Origin: Pseudomonadota bacterium
GTDB taxonomy: Bacteria; Myxococcota; Myxococcia; Myxococcales; Myxococcaceae
DNA length: 38,782 nt
Assembly (NCBI GenBank): GCA_023424585.1
Contig: JAFADT010000803.1
Span: 1 to 38,782, forward strand
Direction of reading: 5' to 3'
Part shown: one piece after another, positions 27,985 to 36,448 of the stretch
Numbering within the stretch: the first letter of the stretch is position 1
Layout of the letters: the number at the start of each line of letters is the position of its first letter
Program-made: the position numbers and the translations under genes
Notes under the pieces: generated by a model
The model's input: only the letters and a program-made list of their open reading frames with translations
Told to the model about the DNA's origin: nothing
The model's database searches: none

Positions 27985-28915
27985 AAACAGCTTCGTCACA
28001 CGGCTTCCTGGACGACTACCTTGAGGGTGCTGCCGGTGCGGGCCGCCAACTTCTGGAGCAGAGCCTTGGCCTTGCTCCAGCACAGCTCGATGGGATTGAG
28101 GTCGGGGCTGTAGGGCGGCAGGAACAGGACGTCTGCGCCAACCGCACGAATCGCCTCCTTGACGCCTGTCGCGTGGTACGCCCCACGTTGTCCATCATGG
28201 CCAGGTCGCCCAGGCGTAGGTTGGGGACCAGGGCAGCGCTGACGAAAGAGGGGAGGGCGGCGCCCGACGTGCCGCCCTCCACCGTCATCAGGGCCTCGAC
28301 TCCGTTCAGGGTGAGCGCGCCATGCAGGGTGAGAACCGGTCCTCGGTTTCTGGGGACGTGGCCCACCACGCGCTCTCCGACAGAGGCCCAGGCATGCTCA
28401 CGTGCCATGCCGATAGGGCGGCTGGACTCGTTGATGAAGACGAGCCGATTCCCTCAACGGCCTCGGTAGCGAGGAACTCGGCATGCTTCTGCTAGACGCT
28501 GCCGCGCGCATACGACCAGCCCCTTCTCCTTTCACGAGTAGCCGACGTCGCGCCAGCATCCGGCCCAGGGCGGGACGGCTCACCAAACGGCCAGACTCCT
28601 TGCTCACCAGGAGGGCCAGCTCGGCGAGTGTCGCGTCCGGATGCGCATCCACCAGCGCTTTTGCCCGAGGCGGCTCCTCGTCGGAGATGCGCCTGGGCAC
28701 GCCCTCCGCCACGAGGCCGCGGCCGCACATCGCCTGTCTCGCCCTTCAGGCGGAGAACCCGATTCACCGTGGCCCGGTCCACACGGAACCGCTCTGCCAA
28801 TTCCTCGTACGTTCCGCCGCTTCCCTCGCACACCTCGAGAATGCGTCGACGTAAGTCCTCGGAGATCGGTCGGCTCAGCCTCCGAGAAGCTCATGCCCAC
28901 CGGATCGGCGCAAAC
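27985..28915 (-). mobile_element. Degenerate IS630-family element (copy B, longest)
   Basis: Read on the minus strand, several frames together give an IS630/Tc1-mariner-like transposase. The N-terminal helix-turn-helix reads TYEELAERFRVDRATVNRVL, the second HTH region reads ALVDAHPDATLAELALLVSK, and the catalytic half includes HVPRNRGPVLTLHGAL and MMDNVG. In a shifted frame it continues with the C-terminal catalytic signature PPYSPDLNPIELCWSK. At least four frameshifts are needed (for example near 28730, 28520, 28470 and 28178), so it cannot be active. Copies A (15835) and C (32920) are fragments of the same element. Confidence 0.85.
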
Positions 28916-29184
28916 CGAGCTCCACTGTCCGCCGGGTTGGCTGGCTCCTGCGGTCTATTTCCTGCTCGTTGGTGCACGCGGAACATTTGACATCGTGGCA
29001 ATGGTCGCAACGGCGCCTTGCTCACTCGATTTGACGCCCTGCCGAACACGGCGCCTTGGCGCGACTACGACGCATCGACCGAATCATGGATGGGCACGGA
29101 GGCAAGAGTTCTCCGGCCTGGCTTCAGGCTGCTATCGTCGGCCCCGTCGAGCCCAATCGCTGGAGTGAGTCGCGGAGGTTGTTC
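28916..29184. other. Spacer before the orphan periplasmic gene
   Basis: No gene is seen. A TTGACA hexamer occurs near 29016 but lacks a convincing -10 partner. The segment presumably carries the promoter of the gene at 29185. Confidence 0.3.
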
Positions 29185-30072
29185 GTGAGTGCAGGTCGGT
29201 GGCTATTGAGGAATTTGAGCTACATGCTCTTGATGCTGAATCTCGCATTCGTGAATGCGGCGCATGCGCAGGTCCAAGTGAGGCTCAAGTCAAAGCCTGC
29301 GGGTCAGATTCCTGACCAGTTCGTCGTGGAGCTCGCCTACAATCCGCAAGCGCGACCCAGGTTGTTCGTGAACGACGTCCTCGTCTTCCGTCATCCCGAG
29401 AGCAGCCCGGATGAGGAGATGGAGTCCGAAATCCAGCGAGGCTTTCCCATCCAGCACTTCGTGGTGCCTGGGAAGAACACCCTCCTGATGGAAGTCGACG
29501 GCCATGCAGAGACGGTCCAGGGCAAACTGCAAAAGCTCACTGTGAAGGTGGGGAAGGACCTGGTGATGAACGAAACCTACGCCGACGTAGGGAACATCCA
29601 GGTGAAGATCCCGCTCATCTTCAAGGCCCCCAAGAGCCTGAAGCCGCCTCTCTGGCGGACAGGCCAGAAGATTGTCTGGAACGACGCGGAGAAGAAGCGG
29701 GTCCACGCAAAGATCGTGGAGTTGCAGCAGTTGCTTCAGGCGAAGAAGTTCGAGGCGTTCACAGCGCACCTGTCCAGCTCCATCCAGGAGACCGTCCGTC
29801 TGGCGGGCATCGGCGATGCCAAGTTGCTGGCCCGCAGGGAGATCATGCAGTGGGAAGAGCTAGCGCAAGCCAGTGACTGGGCGGTCCGAAGTCCCTCGGT
29901 CGAGGCGCTGGACTGCAAGCTCTACGGAGACGGTTGGCTGGTCGAATGCTTGGAGAAGGGGACGGACCACACGCTCCAGTTCACCGCGGACGAGGTCACG
30001 GAGGGCCGCCGGTTCATGTGGATGAAGCGAGACACGGACTACAGTCTGTATACGGAAATCAGTCTCTTCTGA
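29185..30072 (+). CDS. Periplasmic hypothetical protein
   Basis: Predicted 295 aa exported protein. GTG 29185 has GGAGG 6 bases upstream and gives a signal peptide (LLRNLSYMLLMLNLAFVNAA, cleavage after AHA at about 28). The mature N-terminal half is beta-rich (QFVVELAYNPQARPRLFVND, IQVKIPLIF) and ends near a proline-rich hinge. The C-terminal half begins with a helix (KRVHAKIVELQQLLQAKKFE) and ends in a strand-rich SnoaL-like or immunity-like segment (KRDTDYSLYTEISLF). I do not recognise the family. GC content is lower than in the neighbouring core-like genes and the gene is framed by dead IS elements, which fits horizontal gain. Its small, isolated, secreted character resembles self-protection proteins, but no partner toxin is visible. 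Confidence 0.65.
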   Translation: MSAGRWLLRNLSYMLLMLNLAFVNAAHAQVQVRLKSKPAGQIPDQFVVELAYNPQARPRLFVNDVLVFRHPESSPDEEMESEIQRGFPIQHFVVPGKNTLLMEVDGHAETVQGKLQKLTVKVGKDLVMNETYADVGNIQVKIPLIFKAPKSLKPPLWRTGQKIVWNDAEKKRVHAKIVELQQLLQAKKFEAFTAHLSSSIQETVRLAGIGDAKLLARREIMQWEELAQASDWAVRSPSVEALDCKLYGDGWLVECLEKGTDHTLQFTADEVTEGRRFMWMKRDTDYSLYTEISLF

Positions 30073-30184
30073 GCCCTTCGAAAGGCTGGCGTCTACAGTT
30101 TGCAAAACTCCGGGCAGACGCTCGCGAGAGCCGAGCGGATGATAGACGCCAGAATCCCGAGCCGGTTCAAGGCTGTGCTGTCGC

Positions 30185-31790
30185 TTGGCAGGGCAGGCCG
30201 CCGTGCCGCACACGTATGGATTCGAGTCAGAGATGGTGAAGCGGATGGTAGGCCTTGGTGCGGTGAGTACCGCAGCGCTGGCCCGCCAGGTGGGCGTGTC
30301 GCAGCCGGCGTTGTCGCAGTGGTTGCGGGAGGCGAATCAGTTGGCGGCGATGATGCCCCCGCCCGAGGAGAGGAAACCCGCCGCACCGAAGAAGTGGCCA
30401 CCCGAGGAGGAGCTGCGGGTGCTGGCGACGCCCCAGGGGCTGACAGGCGAAGCCTTGAGGGCTGCTGCGCGGTGAGGGCTGCATGAGGAACATCTGACAG
30501 AGTGGTGGCTGGCGGCCTCGGGAGCCCTGATGGGAGCTCCCACGCAGGCCCTGTCGGCCAAGGAGCGCAGGTGGCTGGCGGTGGCAGAGAAGCGGGTGAA
30601 GGAGTTGGAGCGGGAGCTGCGCCGCAAGGAGAAGACGCTGGCGGAACCGGCGGTGCTGCTGGTGCTCGAAAAACTTCAGGCAATGGGCTGGGACGAGCGG
30701 GAGCTGGATGGCGGGGACGACGCAGTGGTGTCATGGGCCTCCCTATCGGATCGCTTGCGGAGCACCCGGTCGGATCGCGGTTTCGATCACGTCAAGGGGC
30801 CCGCGTGCTCGGGAGCGTCAAGGGTCGGCTTCGCCGAAACCTGAACGGTTCTGCGCCCTTGACCCTCCCTCGGCGCGCGGGCGCAGGGCAACCGGCCGCC
30901 AGCGGCCTGTGCTGATGGATCAGCAGATGCGATCCGTTCTGCCGACCCCGACGCGATCCGTTACCCCGGTTTCTGACACGCAGTGGACGAGAAGCACGAG
31001 AAATGACGCTCGCCCACGTGGAGGAGACTCTCCGGCAGAGCGTCCGCCTGGAGGCCGTCTGCGAGCGGCTCGGGGTGACGCCGCGCACCATCCAGCGCTG
31101 GAGGAAGCCGCTCACCGCCCAGGACGGGCGGTGCGGACCGCGCACCTGGCCCGCCAATCACCTCTCTGAGGGGGAGAAGCGCCGCATGCTGGCGGTGGCC
31201 AACAGCGAGGAGTTCCGTGGCATCTCGCCCAAGCAACTGGTGCCGAGGCTGGCGGATAAAGGCGGGTACCTGGCCAGCGAGGCGAGCTTCTACCGGGTGC
31301 TGCACGAGAGGGGGGGCCGGTGGCCCACCGAGGCTCCGTGAAGCCTCCCACCCCGCGCCCCAAGGCCGCGCACATCGCCGAGCCCCTTGCCAGGTGGGGA
31401 ACTGGGACATCACCTACCTGAGGGGCACGGTGAAGGGCGCCTTCCTGTACCTCTACCTCGTCGTGGACGTCTTCAGCCGCTGCATCATGGGCTGGAGAGT
31501 CCACGACGAGGAGGCCTCCGCGCATGCTGCGGCCCTCATCCGCGACAGCTGGCGCGAGGCGGGCCCGCCCCCGGAGGGACTGGTGCTGTACTTGGACAAC
31601 GGTGGCCCCATGAAGGGCGCCACGATACTCGCGACGCTGCAATGGCTGGGCGTGGCGCCTTCCTTCAGCCGGTCCCGCGTCTCGGGCGACAACGCCTTCT
31701 CCGAAGCCCTCTTCCGCACGCTGAAGGACCGCCCCTCCTTCCCCCAGCGCCCCGTCGCCTCCCCCGGCCGGAAGCGCAGGATCTGAAGCG
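30185..31790 (+). mobile_element. Decayed IS3-family element (OrfA and OrfB)
   Basis: OrfA has an N-terminal helix-turn-helix (TAALARQVGVSQPALSQWLR) and, in the same frame but after an in-frame TGA at 30473, the coiled-coil EKRVKELERELRRKEKTLAE. OrfB begins near 31003 (CERLGVTPRTIQRWRKPL) and contains the integrase core with D in WDITYL, D in LYLDNGGPMKG and E in NAFSEALFRTLK. Two frameshifts, near 31312 and 31390, break OrfB, and about 270 bases between the ORFs do not look coding. The DDE residues survive, but the element is dead in its present form. Confidence 0.8.
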
Positions 31791-32010
31791 CTTCCGCTGA
31801 ACCCGTTCATGCGACAACTACCTTGACGCTCAGCGGTACCACCCATGTCGCAGGTTCCACGGCCCTTGGTTCAACTTGCTGGCCTTGGTCATGGCGGCTC
31901 TTGGGTCTTGAGTTGGAAGCCCCTCCGCCCATTAGCAGTGAGCGTGCCAGGGATGTAACCCCTCATTTTCACTGTGGGGCCGTGAGCAGCGCCTCTCACG
32001 AACCCGCGCC
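31791..32010. other. Spacer between IS3 remnant and activator sites
   Basis: No gene is recognised. Short open frames have no domain, and the sequence appears to be the boundary between transposon debris and the promoter region of the small secreted protein. Confidence 0.3.
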
Positions 32011-32125
32011 TGACGCGTCAGCTTGACGCGTCAATAGGAGGCGGTTGACATGTCAATATCTGGCGCGACATGCAAATTGGCTCTCGCTACGCAACGCGGC
32101 TGAAGGATGTGGGCGCATGGATGCA
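32011..32125 (+). promoter_or_regulatory. Third locus with TGACGCGTCA activator sites and a weak sigma-54-like promoter
   Basis: TGACGCGTCA (32011-32020), TTGACGCGTCAA (32023-32034) and TTGACATGTCAA (32045-32056) are the same palindromes as in the two promoter cassettes near mvaA and geosmin synthase. The best -24/-12 candidate is TGGGCGCATGGATGCA (32110-32125), with correct GG-N10-GC spacing but poor inner bases. It is about 70 bases from the last two sites. A 160-base leader would precede the gene at 32286. Confidence 0.55.
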
Positions 32126-32285
32126 GCCGCTTGTATTCTGCGGAGCAGCTCGACATAGGCCCGGCGATGTATCGGACATCAGCCTGGGGAGGATGGACCT
32201 GTTGTTCTTCTCGATAGGCGAGAATCGCGTCCCCTCTTGATATCCTGGGTTCCACGTGACAAGTTACCAACAAACAGGAGGGTCT

Positions 32286-32519
32286 ATGAAGTCACTGGCC
32301 AGCGCTTTGTCTGTTCTTGCGTTTGTTGTACTTCTTTTGAAGGGGTTTGATACAAATGGCGTGATGTCGGCAGCCGAGGCGACAGAAAGGCCAAATGTAC
32401 TCACGGTGACAAGAACAAGAACGGTGACGGCGACAACGACAACTGGAACAAAGACAAAAGTGTTTGTGGTTCCAGGGGTGGTGACAACGCAAACGAGTTC
32501 AGTGACGAAGGCGAAGTAG
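32286..32519 (+). CDS. Small secreted Thr/Val-rich protein
   Basis: Predicted 77 aa protein with AGGAGGG directly before ATG 32286. Residues 1-32 form a signal peptide with a strong hydrophobic core (ALSVLAFVVLLLKG) and likely cleavage near SAAEA. The remainder is a low-complexity Thr/Val/Lys tail (LTVTRTRTVTATTTTGTKTK) with no cysteine. Base composition is clearly less GC-rich than the surroundings. No family is recognised. Placement behind the three palindromic activator sites suggests co-regulation with the geosmin/encapsulin operon; a role as spore-coat, matrix or signalling peptide is speculation. Confidence 0.6.
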   Translation: MKSLASALSVLAFVVLLLKGFDTNGVMSAAEATERPNVLTVTRTRTVTATTTTGTKTKVFVVPGVVTTQTSSVTKAK

Positions 32520-32919
32520 CGAGCCCTGGGGCGCTGGTCGTTGTGTCAGGAACTGGCGCCAGGTCTCGAATGCTCGCAACGACGAGATGGAGGGGAGGCT
32601 TCAGCTCGGCGGCTTTTCTCAAGTATCACCGTCGCGCGAGGCGATTCTTCGCCAGTCGCCGCTCGGAGGCGAGGAGCGGATTTTCTTGGCGACAAATTTG
32701 GCCTGAGCCCCAGGTGTTGCACCTCCGAGAAGAGCAATATCTGGGGCTCGGGACAATGGTAACAACAGGCTGGAGTTGATGCCGTACTCGCGGGCCCCCC
32801 CCAGTTCGCGCATCGCGGAGCTGCTGACACAGGAGTGGAGACGTCGGAAGGCTGCAGGTCCGCCCGAGTCACGGCGTCCGTCAGTCAGGGGCCTCGCCCG
32901 TCTTCAGTAGCTCGCGTCA
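32520..32919. other. Non-coding stretch with a hairpin
   Basis: Apart from the inverted repeat at 32702-32752 I see nothing firm. Open frames on both strands are short and lack domains or ribosome binding sites. Confidence 0.35.
32702..32752. repeat. 12-bp inverted repeat
   Basis: CCTGAGCCCCAG and CTGGGGCTCGGG pair over 12 bases with one T-G wobble around a 27-base loop. No T tract follows on either strand. It could be a structured RNA element or an IS end. Confidence 0.45.
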
Positions 32920-33060
32920 CTGACGGGACGGTTACGGCCAAACTTCTTGTTCGCCAGGACGGCCAAATCGGGGAGCGTTGCGTCTGGATGCGCATTGATC
33001 AGCGCCCTCATCCGAGGTGTCTCCTCGTCGGCTCCTTGCCTGGGGGCGGCACGCGGTTGG
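32920..33060 (-). mobile_element. IS630-family remnant (copy C)
   Basis: The minus strand encodes RMRALINAHPDATLPDLAVL, matching the second helix-turn-helix of the copy at 28600. Only this internal segment of about 140 bases is left. It ends just before the mannosyltransferase start, so that gene's original upstream region may have been replaced. Confidence 0.7.
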
Positions 33061-33079
33061 ACGGTTATAGGCGTGATTG

Positions 33080-34309
33080 ATGGAAAAGATGGACGATCTT
33101 CCTCGATTGATGCGTAAGGCCCCCTGTCTTGATGGTGCAACGTCTTCGAAGCCTTCTGCACCCAATTACGGCTGGGCACTTGTGGGACTTGTGTCGGTCG
33201 TCTTGCTTCTTCACCTGATCATCATCGATCAGCCGTTCGCGTCCTATGTCTTCGACGAGGCATACTACGTACCGGCAGCCAAGTGCCTGGTCGACGGGGC
33301 GGTATGCAACGAGGAACATCCACCTCTTGCCAAGGCGCTGATTGCACTCAGCATCCAGATGTTCGGTGACCGCGGATTCGGCTGGCGCCTGCCCTCCGTC
33401 CTCTCTGGCAGCTTCACGCTGGCGTTGGTTTACTTGCTCATGCGCCGGTTCGCTGACGACAGGACCGCGTTTCTTGCTGCCTTCTTGCTCGGGTTTGAGA
33501 ATCTTTGGTTTGTCCACTCATCAATCGCCATGCTCGACATCCCGGCGTTCTTTTTCGCAGTGCTGGGGGTCTACCTATTCACGGGACAAAGGTGGTGGCT
33601 CTCCGGACTCGCGCTCGGCATCGGCATGCTGGCCAAAGGTGTCGTAGCGATGGTTTTCATCGCTCTTATCCTCTACGTCTTGGTCAGCCAGGAACGATGG
33701 CTTTCCAAGGCCGCGCTTAAAGTTACTGTACGGACCGGTTTCAGCGTCGGCATTCCTGCGGCGCTGATCTTTCTGGCGGGCCTGGGTATCTACGACGTCG
33801 TTTATCATGCATTCCCGAGTCCGCTGCATCACATGGCGAGTATGGTTAGCTACCACCAGAGTCTTGGTTCTCCGAGAATGAGTGACAGTGTTCATCCGCT
33901 TCGTTGGTTTTCGGGGTTTCCGAATTCGTCGTATTTTGTCACGTCGACTGGGGTCGAAGACGGCAGCATTCCGCGCTATGTTCTGCAGTACTTGGATCAG
34001 CCCAACCTGGTCATCTTGCTATTTACTTGGCTCGCCATCCCCCTTGTCTGGTCGGACATCCGGGAGCGACATCCGCTGGTGCTCCTCGCCTTCTTGATGA
34101 TTGGTGTCCCGTATCTGCTATTCATCCTGGTTGCCCAGGTGCGCGTCACCTATCCGTTTTATATGCTTTTGTTTATTCCGTGCCAATGCATTCTGTCGGC
34201 GCTGGCACTTTCAAAACTGCCACGCAGGGTTGTGCTGACATTTTGCGCCGGCGTCTTGGTGTGGTTCTTCTATTGGTTCCCACGCAATCCGCTGGCTCCT
34301 TGGGAGTAG
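33080..34309 (+). CDS. GT39/PMT-type membrane mannosyltransferase
   Basis: Predicted 409 aa integral membrane glycosyltransferase with about ten helices. The first luminal/periplasmic loop has the family's acidic pair in VFDEAYYVPAAKCLVDG (D59, E60) and the EEHPPLAK motif (78-85). These are typical of dolichyl/polyprenyl-phosphate-mannose protein mannosyltransferases (GT39, GT-C fold), which transfer a sugar from a lipid carrier to Ser/Thr of exported proteins or to lipid. ATG 33080 is used; the ribosome binding site is weak, possibly because IS DNA lies immediately upstream. The stop codon touches the IS terminus at 34310, so the C-terminus may be shortened (many relatives are 450-550 aa). 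GC content is low for the window, suggesting acquisition. Confidence 0.85.
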   Translation: MEKMDDLPRLMRKAPCLDGATSSKPSAPNYGWALVGLVSVVLLLHLIIIDQPFASYVFDEAYYVPAAKCLVDGAVCNEEHPPLAKALIALSIQMFGDRGFGWRLPSVLSGSFTLALVYLLMRRFADDRTAFLAAFLLGFENLWFVHSSIAMLDIPAFFFAVLGVYLFTGQRWWLSGLALGIGMLAKGVVAMVFIALILYVLVSQERWLSKAALKVTVRTGFSVGIPAALIFLAGLGIYDVVYHAFPSPLHHMASMVSYHQSLGSPRMSDSVHPLRWFSGFPNSSYFVTSTGVEDGSIPRYVLQYLDQPNLVILLFTWLAIPLVWSDIRERHPLVLLAFLMIGVPYLLFILVAQVRVTYPFYMLLFIPCQCILSALALSKLPRRVVLTFCAGVLVWFFYWFPRNPLAPWE

Positions 34310-34500
34310 TGTACCGCACTGGGTTGTTGAGACATCAGGTTGGCCGTAATCAGGCCGCTTGCTTCAGTATCAGCTCCCGCCGGGCCTGACTCGGCCGTCG
34401 CGTGCCGGTCCGTCTCGTACCGAGGGTAGGCCGCCTCACGCAGGTAATGGAGGTGGCCGGGTCGGTAGATATCCGCTGCACGACCCCCGTCTTCCGTCAG
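34310..34500 (-). mobile_element. Transposase 3' end and IS terminus (copy 3 of 3)
   Basis: Read on the minus strand, one frame gives TLGTRRTGTRRPSQARRELI then LKQAA and a stop, followed by the 44-base terminus ending GCGGTACAC next to the mannosyltransferase stop. It is collinear with the copies at 24340 and 26567 and is the longest of the three. The bases 34501-34618 show no gene. Confidence 0.55.
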
Positions 34501-34618
34501 CCCAGGCGGACGTTCAAGCTGACGGGGTGAACGGGACACTTTCAGCGCGGAGACGACTGCTCTTCGGACGAGGCCGCAACCGGTTCTGGGACGGTGAATT
34601 CGCCCACCAGCGTTGATG

Positions 34619-35105
34619 GTCACCAGGAAGCGTGGGGACGTGTTCCACGGCTTCCGCTACCAGAGCTCGCCGCTGGACGTGGTGGGCTGGGGCGGCACGG
34701 GGGATTCCCCATCCTGGTCCTTCAGCCGCGGGCGGGCCTGGTGCACCTGCTGCCCACGTGGCACGGGACGTTCGCGGCGCGGGGGGGCTCATCTGCTCGT
34801 TCGTGCCGCAGGTGGTGGGCTTCCACCCGGAGGCCATCCTCTGCCCGTACCCGCGCGGCTCGGTGGACTGCGGCGAGTGCCTCTTCTACTGCCGGGGCAA
34901 TTCCACCAGCCGCCGCGGCGTGGGGGCGGACAGCGTGGGCCACCACCGCATGCGCGTGGCGCACGATCCGCACCCCGGCGCGGATGAGAAGAGCATCGGC
35001 CACCGCACCATGGACGAACTGGCGGTGATGCTGGACACGACGCTGCCCCTGCACCCGACGGACGCGGCGCTCGCCGTCGAGGACCCGAACCACCAGAACA
35101 CGTAG
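34619..35105 (+). pseudogene. hmgA: Homogentisate 1,2-dioxygenase remnant (C-terminal half)
   Basis: Three frames read in series: GDVFHGFRYQSSPLDVVGW (to about 34695), then AGLVHLLPTWHGTFAARG (about 34730-34785), then LICSFVPQVVGFHPEAILCP, GECLFYCRGNSTSRRGVG, EKSIGHRTMDELAVMLDTT and LHPTDAALAVEDPN (to 35105). This order matches the iron-binding C-terminal domain of homogentisate dioxygenase, the ring-opening enzyme of tyrosine breakdown. At least two frameshifts are present, and the HPSGIPHGPHPG metal-site motif is degraded to HHRMRVAHDPHPG. The N-terminal half is absent. It is a dead duplicate; the functional copy must be elsewhere. Confidence 0.8.
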
Positions 35106-35177
35106 CCGCGCTCCGTGAATTTCCGAGCACACCGCGCGTCGAGGGTGCGCTTCCCCCCTTTCCGGAAGGTCCCTCGC

Positions 35178-35768
35178 ATGCCCCAGCGCTTTCCCTCAGG
35201 CTTCGCCCTTGGCCTCCTGCTCCTTGCCGCCTGCGGCGGCCAGGAGCGCGAGGTCGGCATCTACCGCTTGGAGATCGTCAAGGAGTCGGACACGTGTACG
35301 CCGCAGCGCGCGGGACCCGAGGTTCACACCGTGGGGCTCTCCCGGCGGGACAACGGCGACTACTTCGTGAGCGTCCCCGAGTTCGGCGAGCAGTCGAGGC
35401 TCTTCCTGCCGATGCGGGGCCTGCCCGTGCCCCCCAGGGGCCCCGCCCGCTGGACGCAGGGGATGCCGGATGACGTCTGTGTCAACACCCGGCGCGAGGC
35501 CTCCCTGGAGAAGGTGGGCGGCAGCGAGCCCTTGGAGTTCCGCTACCAGGAGCAGTACCTGGACGTCTCGGGCTGCCAGCCGGGGAGCCAGGACATCTTC
35601 TTTCCCACGCCGTCCAGCGACTGTGAGGCGTCCTTCCTACTGCGCTACCACCTCGTGGAGACCTGCGACGAGGGGTGCGGCTACTCGTACTTGAGTGACG
35701 TCTCGCTCAGTGGGACATGGGACGCCGTCTGTGATTGCAGCGCCGGCGCCAGCGAGGGCGGGGATTGA
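35178..35768 (+). CDS. Hypothetical Cys-rich lipoprotein
   Basis: Predicted 196 aa lipoprotein with lipobox LLAAC (Cys19), then a secreted domain with about ten cysteines (CTPQRAGPEV, GCQPGSQDIFFPTPSSDCEA, CDEGCGYSYLSDVSLSGTWD, CDCS) likely forming disulfides. ATG 35178 has GGAAGG 8 bases upstream and is preferred to GTG 35115, which would bury the signal peptide. No known domain; similar small Cys-rich lipoproteins are common in myxobacteria. It appears to be a single-gene unit. Confidence 0.7.
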   Translation: MPQRFPSGFALGLLLLAACGGQEREVGIYRLEIVKESDTCTPQRAGPEVHTVGLSRRDNGDYFVSVPEFGEQSRLFLPMRGLPVPPRGPARWTQGMPDDVCVNTRREASLEKVGGSEPLEFRYQEQYLDVSGCQPGSQDIFFPTPSSDCEASFLLRYHLVETCDEGCGYSYLSDVSLSGTWDAVCDCSAGASEGGD

Positions 35769-35927
35769 GCTGGAGCTCCACCGTGCCCGGCTGTCACAAG
35801 CCACCTCGCCACCGAAACGTACGCCCCGCGGCGGCGCGCGTGCGCCGCCCGACGCGAGGCCCTACGCGGCCGTGAAGGGCAGGGCGGCCACTGTCACGGG
35901 GGCGGCCCCTCCGCGAGCGTCAGCGCC

Positions 35928-36197
35928 GTGCTCTACTTCTGGAAGACCCGCTTCTCCGAGCGCTACACGCGCGACGTTCTCGACGGACACACGATACCGT
36001 ACCTGGGGGACGTGCTGGTGCGGCGGTTGGGCGGGACGTGGGGGCTGGGGCAGAAGATGGAAGAATCCCAGGTGCGGCTGGGCAAGCGCGTCTGGCTGCC
36101 CTTCCTCCGGGCCCGCCGGTACATGCAGTCCCGCCAGTCGCTGCCGGACTACTCGCTCACGCAATTCTTCCACGAGGTGGAGCGGTACCGGCCCTGA
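35928..36197 (+). pseudogene. Conserved hypothetical protein, probable C-terminal fragment
   Basis: The frame reads LYFWKTRFSERYTRDVLDGH, YLGDVLVRRLGG, KMEESQVRLGKRVWLPFLRA and SLTQFFHEVERYRP, with good amphipathic pattern and a stop at 36195. The open frame extends upstream to about 35850 without a clear start or ribosome binding site. It is therefore either a small gene starting at GTG 35928 (89 aa) or the end of a truncated one. Family not recognised. Confidence 0.45.
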
Positions 36198-36448
36198 CTG
36201 CGTTGGCTGGGCGGGGCAGGCTCTTGAGGAGGCAGGACGCGAGTCGGCCGTCGTGCCGTCCGGCTCCTTCCTCTTGCACTCGCCGGCACCCACCGTCCCG
36301 CTTGTTGGTGCGGTACATAGGCGCCTTTTCGCCGGGGCGGAAACCGGGCTGCGGTCGCCGAGTTCATGGCGGACGCCATGGCAGCCGTTGCCATGGCAGG
36401 CTGGTTGAACGACCCTGAGCCGGTCTCCTCCTCCTTCCAGGGGTGCGC

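Noticed and set aside
29185..30072. T6SS effector-immunity pair
   Set aside because: No toxin domain, VgrG, PAAR or Hcp gene lies nearby; the immunity idea remains only a suggestion for this protein.
32011..32056. CRISPR or short tandem-repeat array
   Set aside because: There are only three palindromes with uneven spacing of 2 and 10 bases and no spacer-like sequences; they are protein-binding sites by comparison with the two promoter cassettes.
32078..32093. TGGCTCTCGCTACGCA as the sigma-54 promoter of the small secreted protein
   Set aside because: Spacing is right, but it lies only 22 bases from the nearest activator palindrome, too close for looping; the site at 32110 is better placed though also weak.
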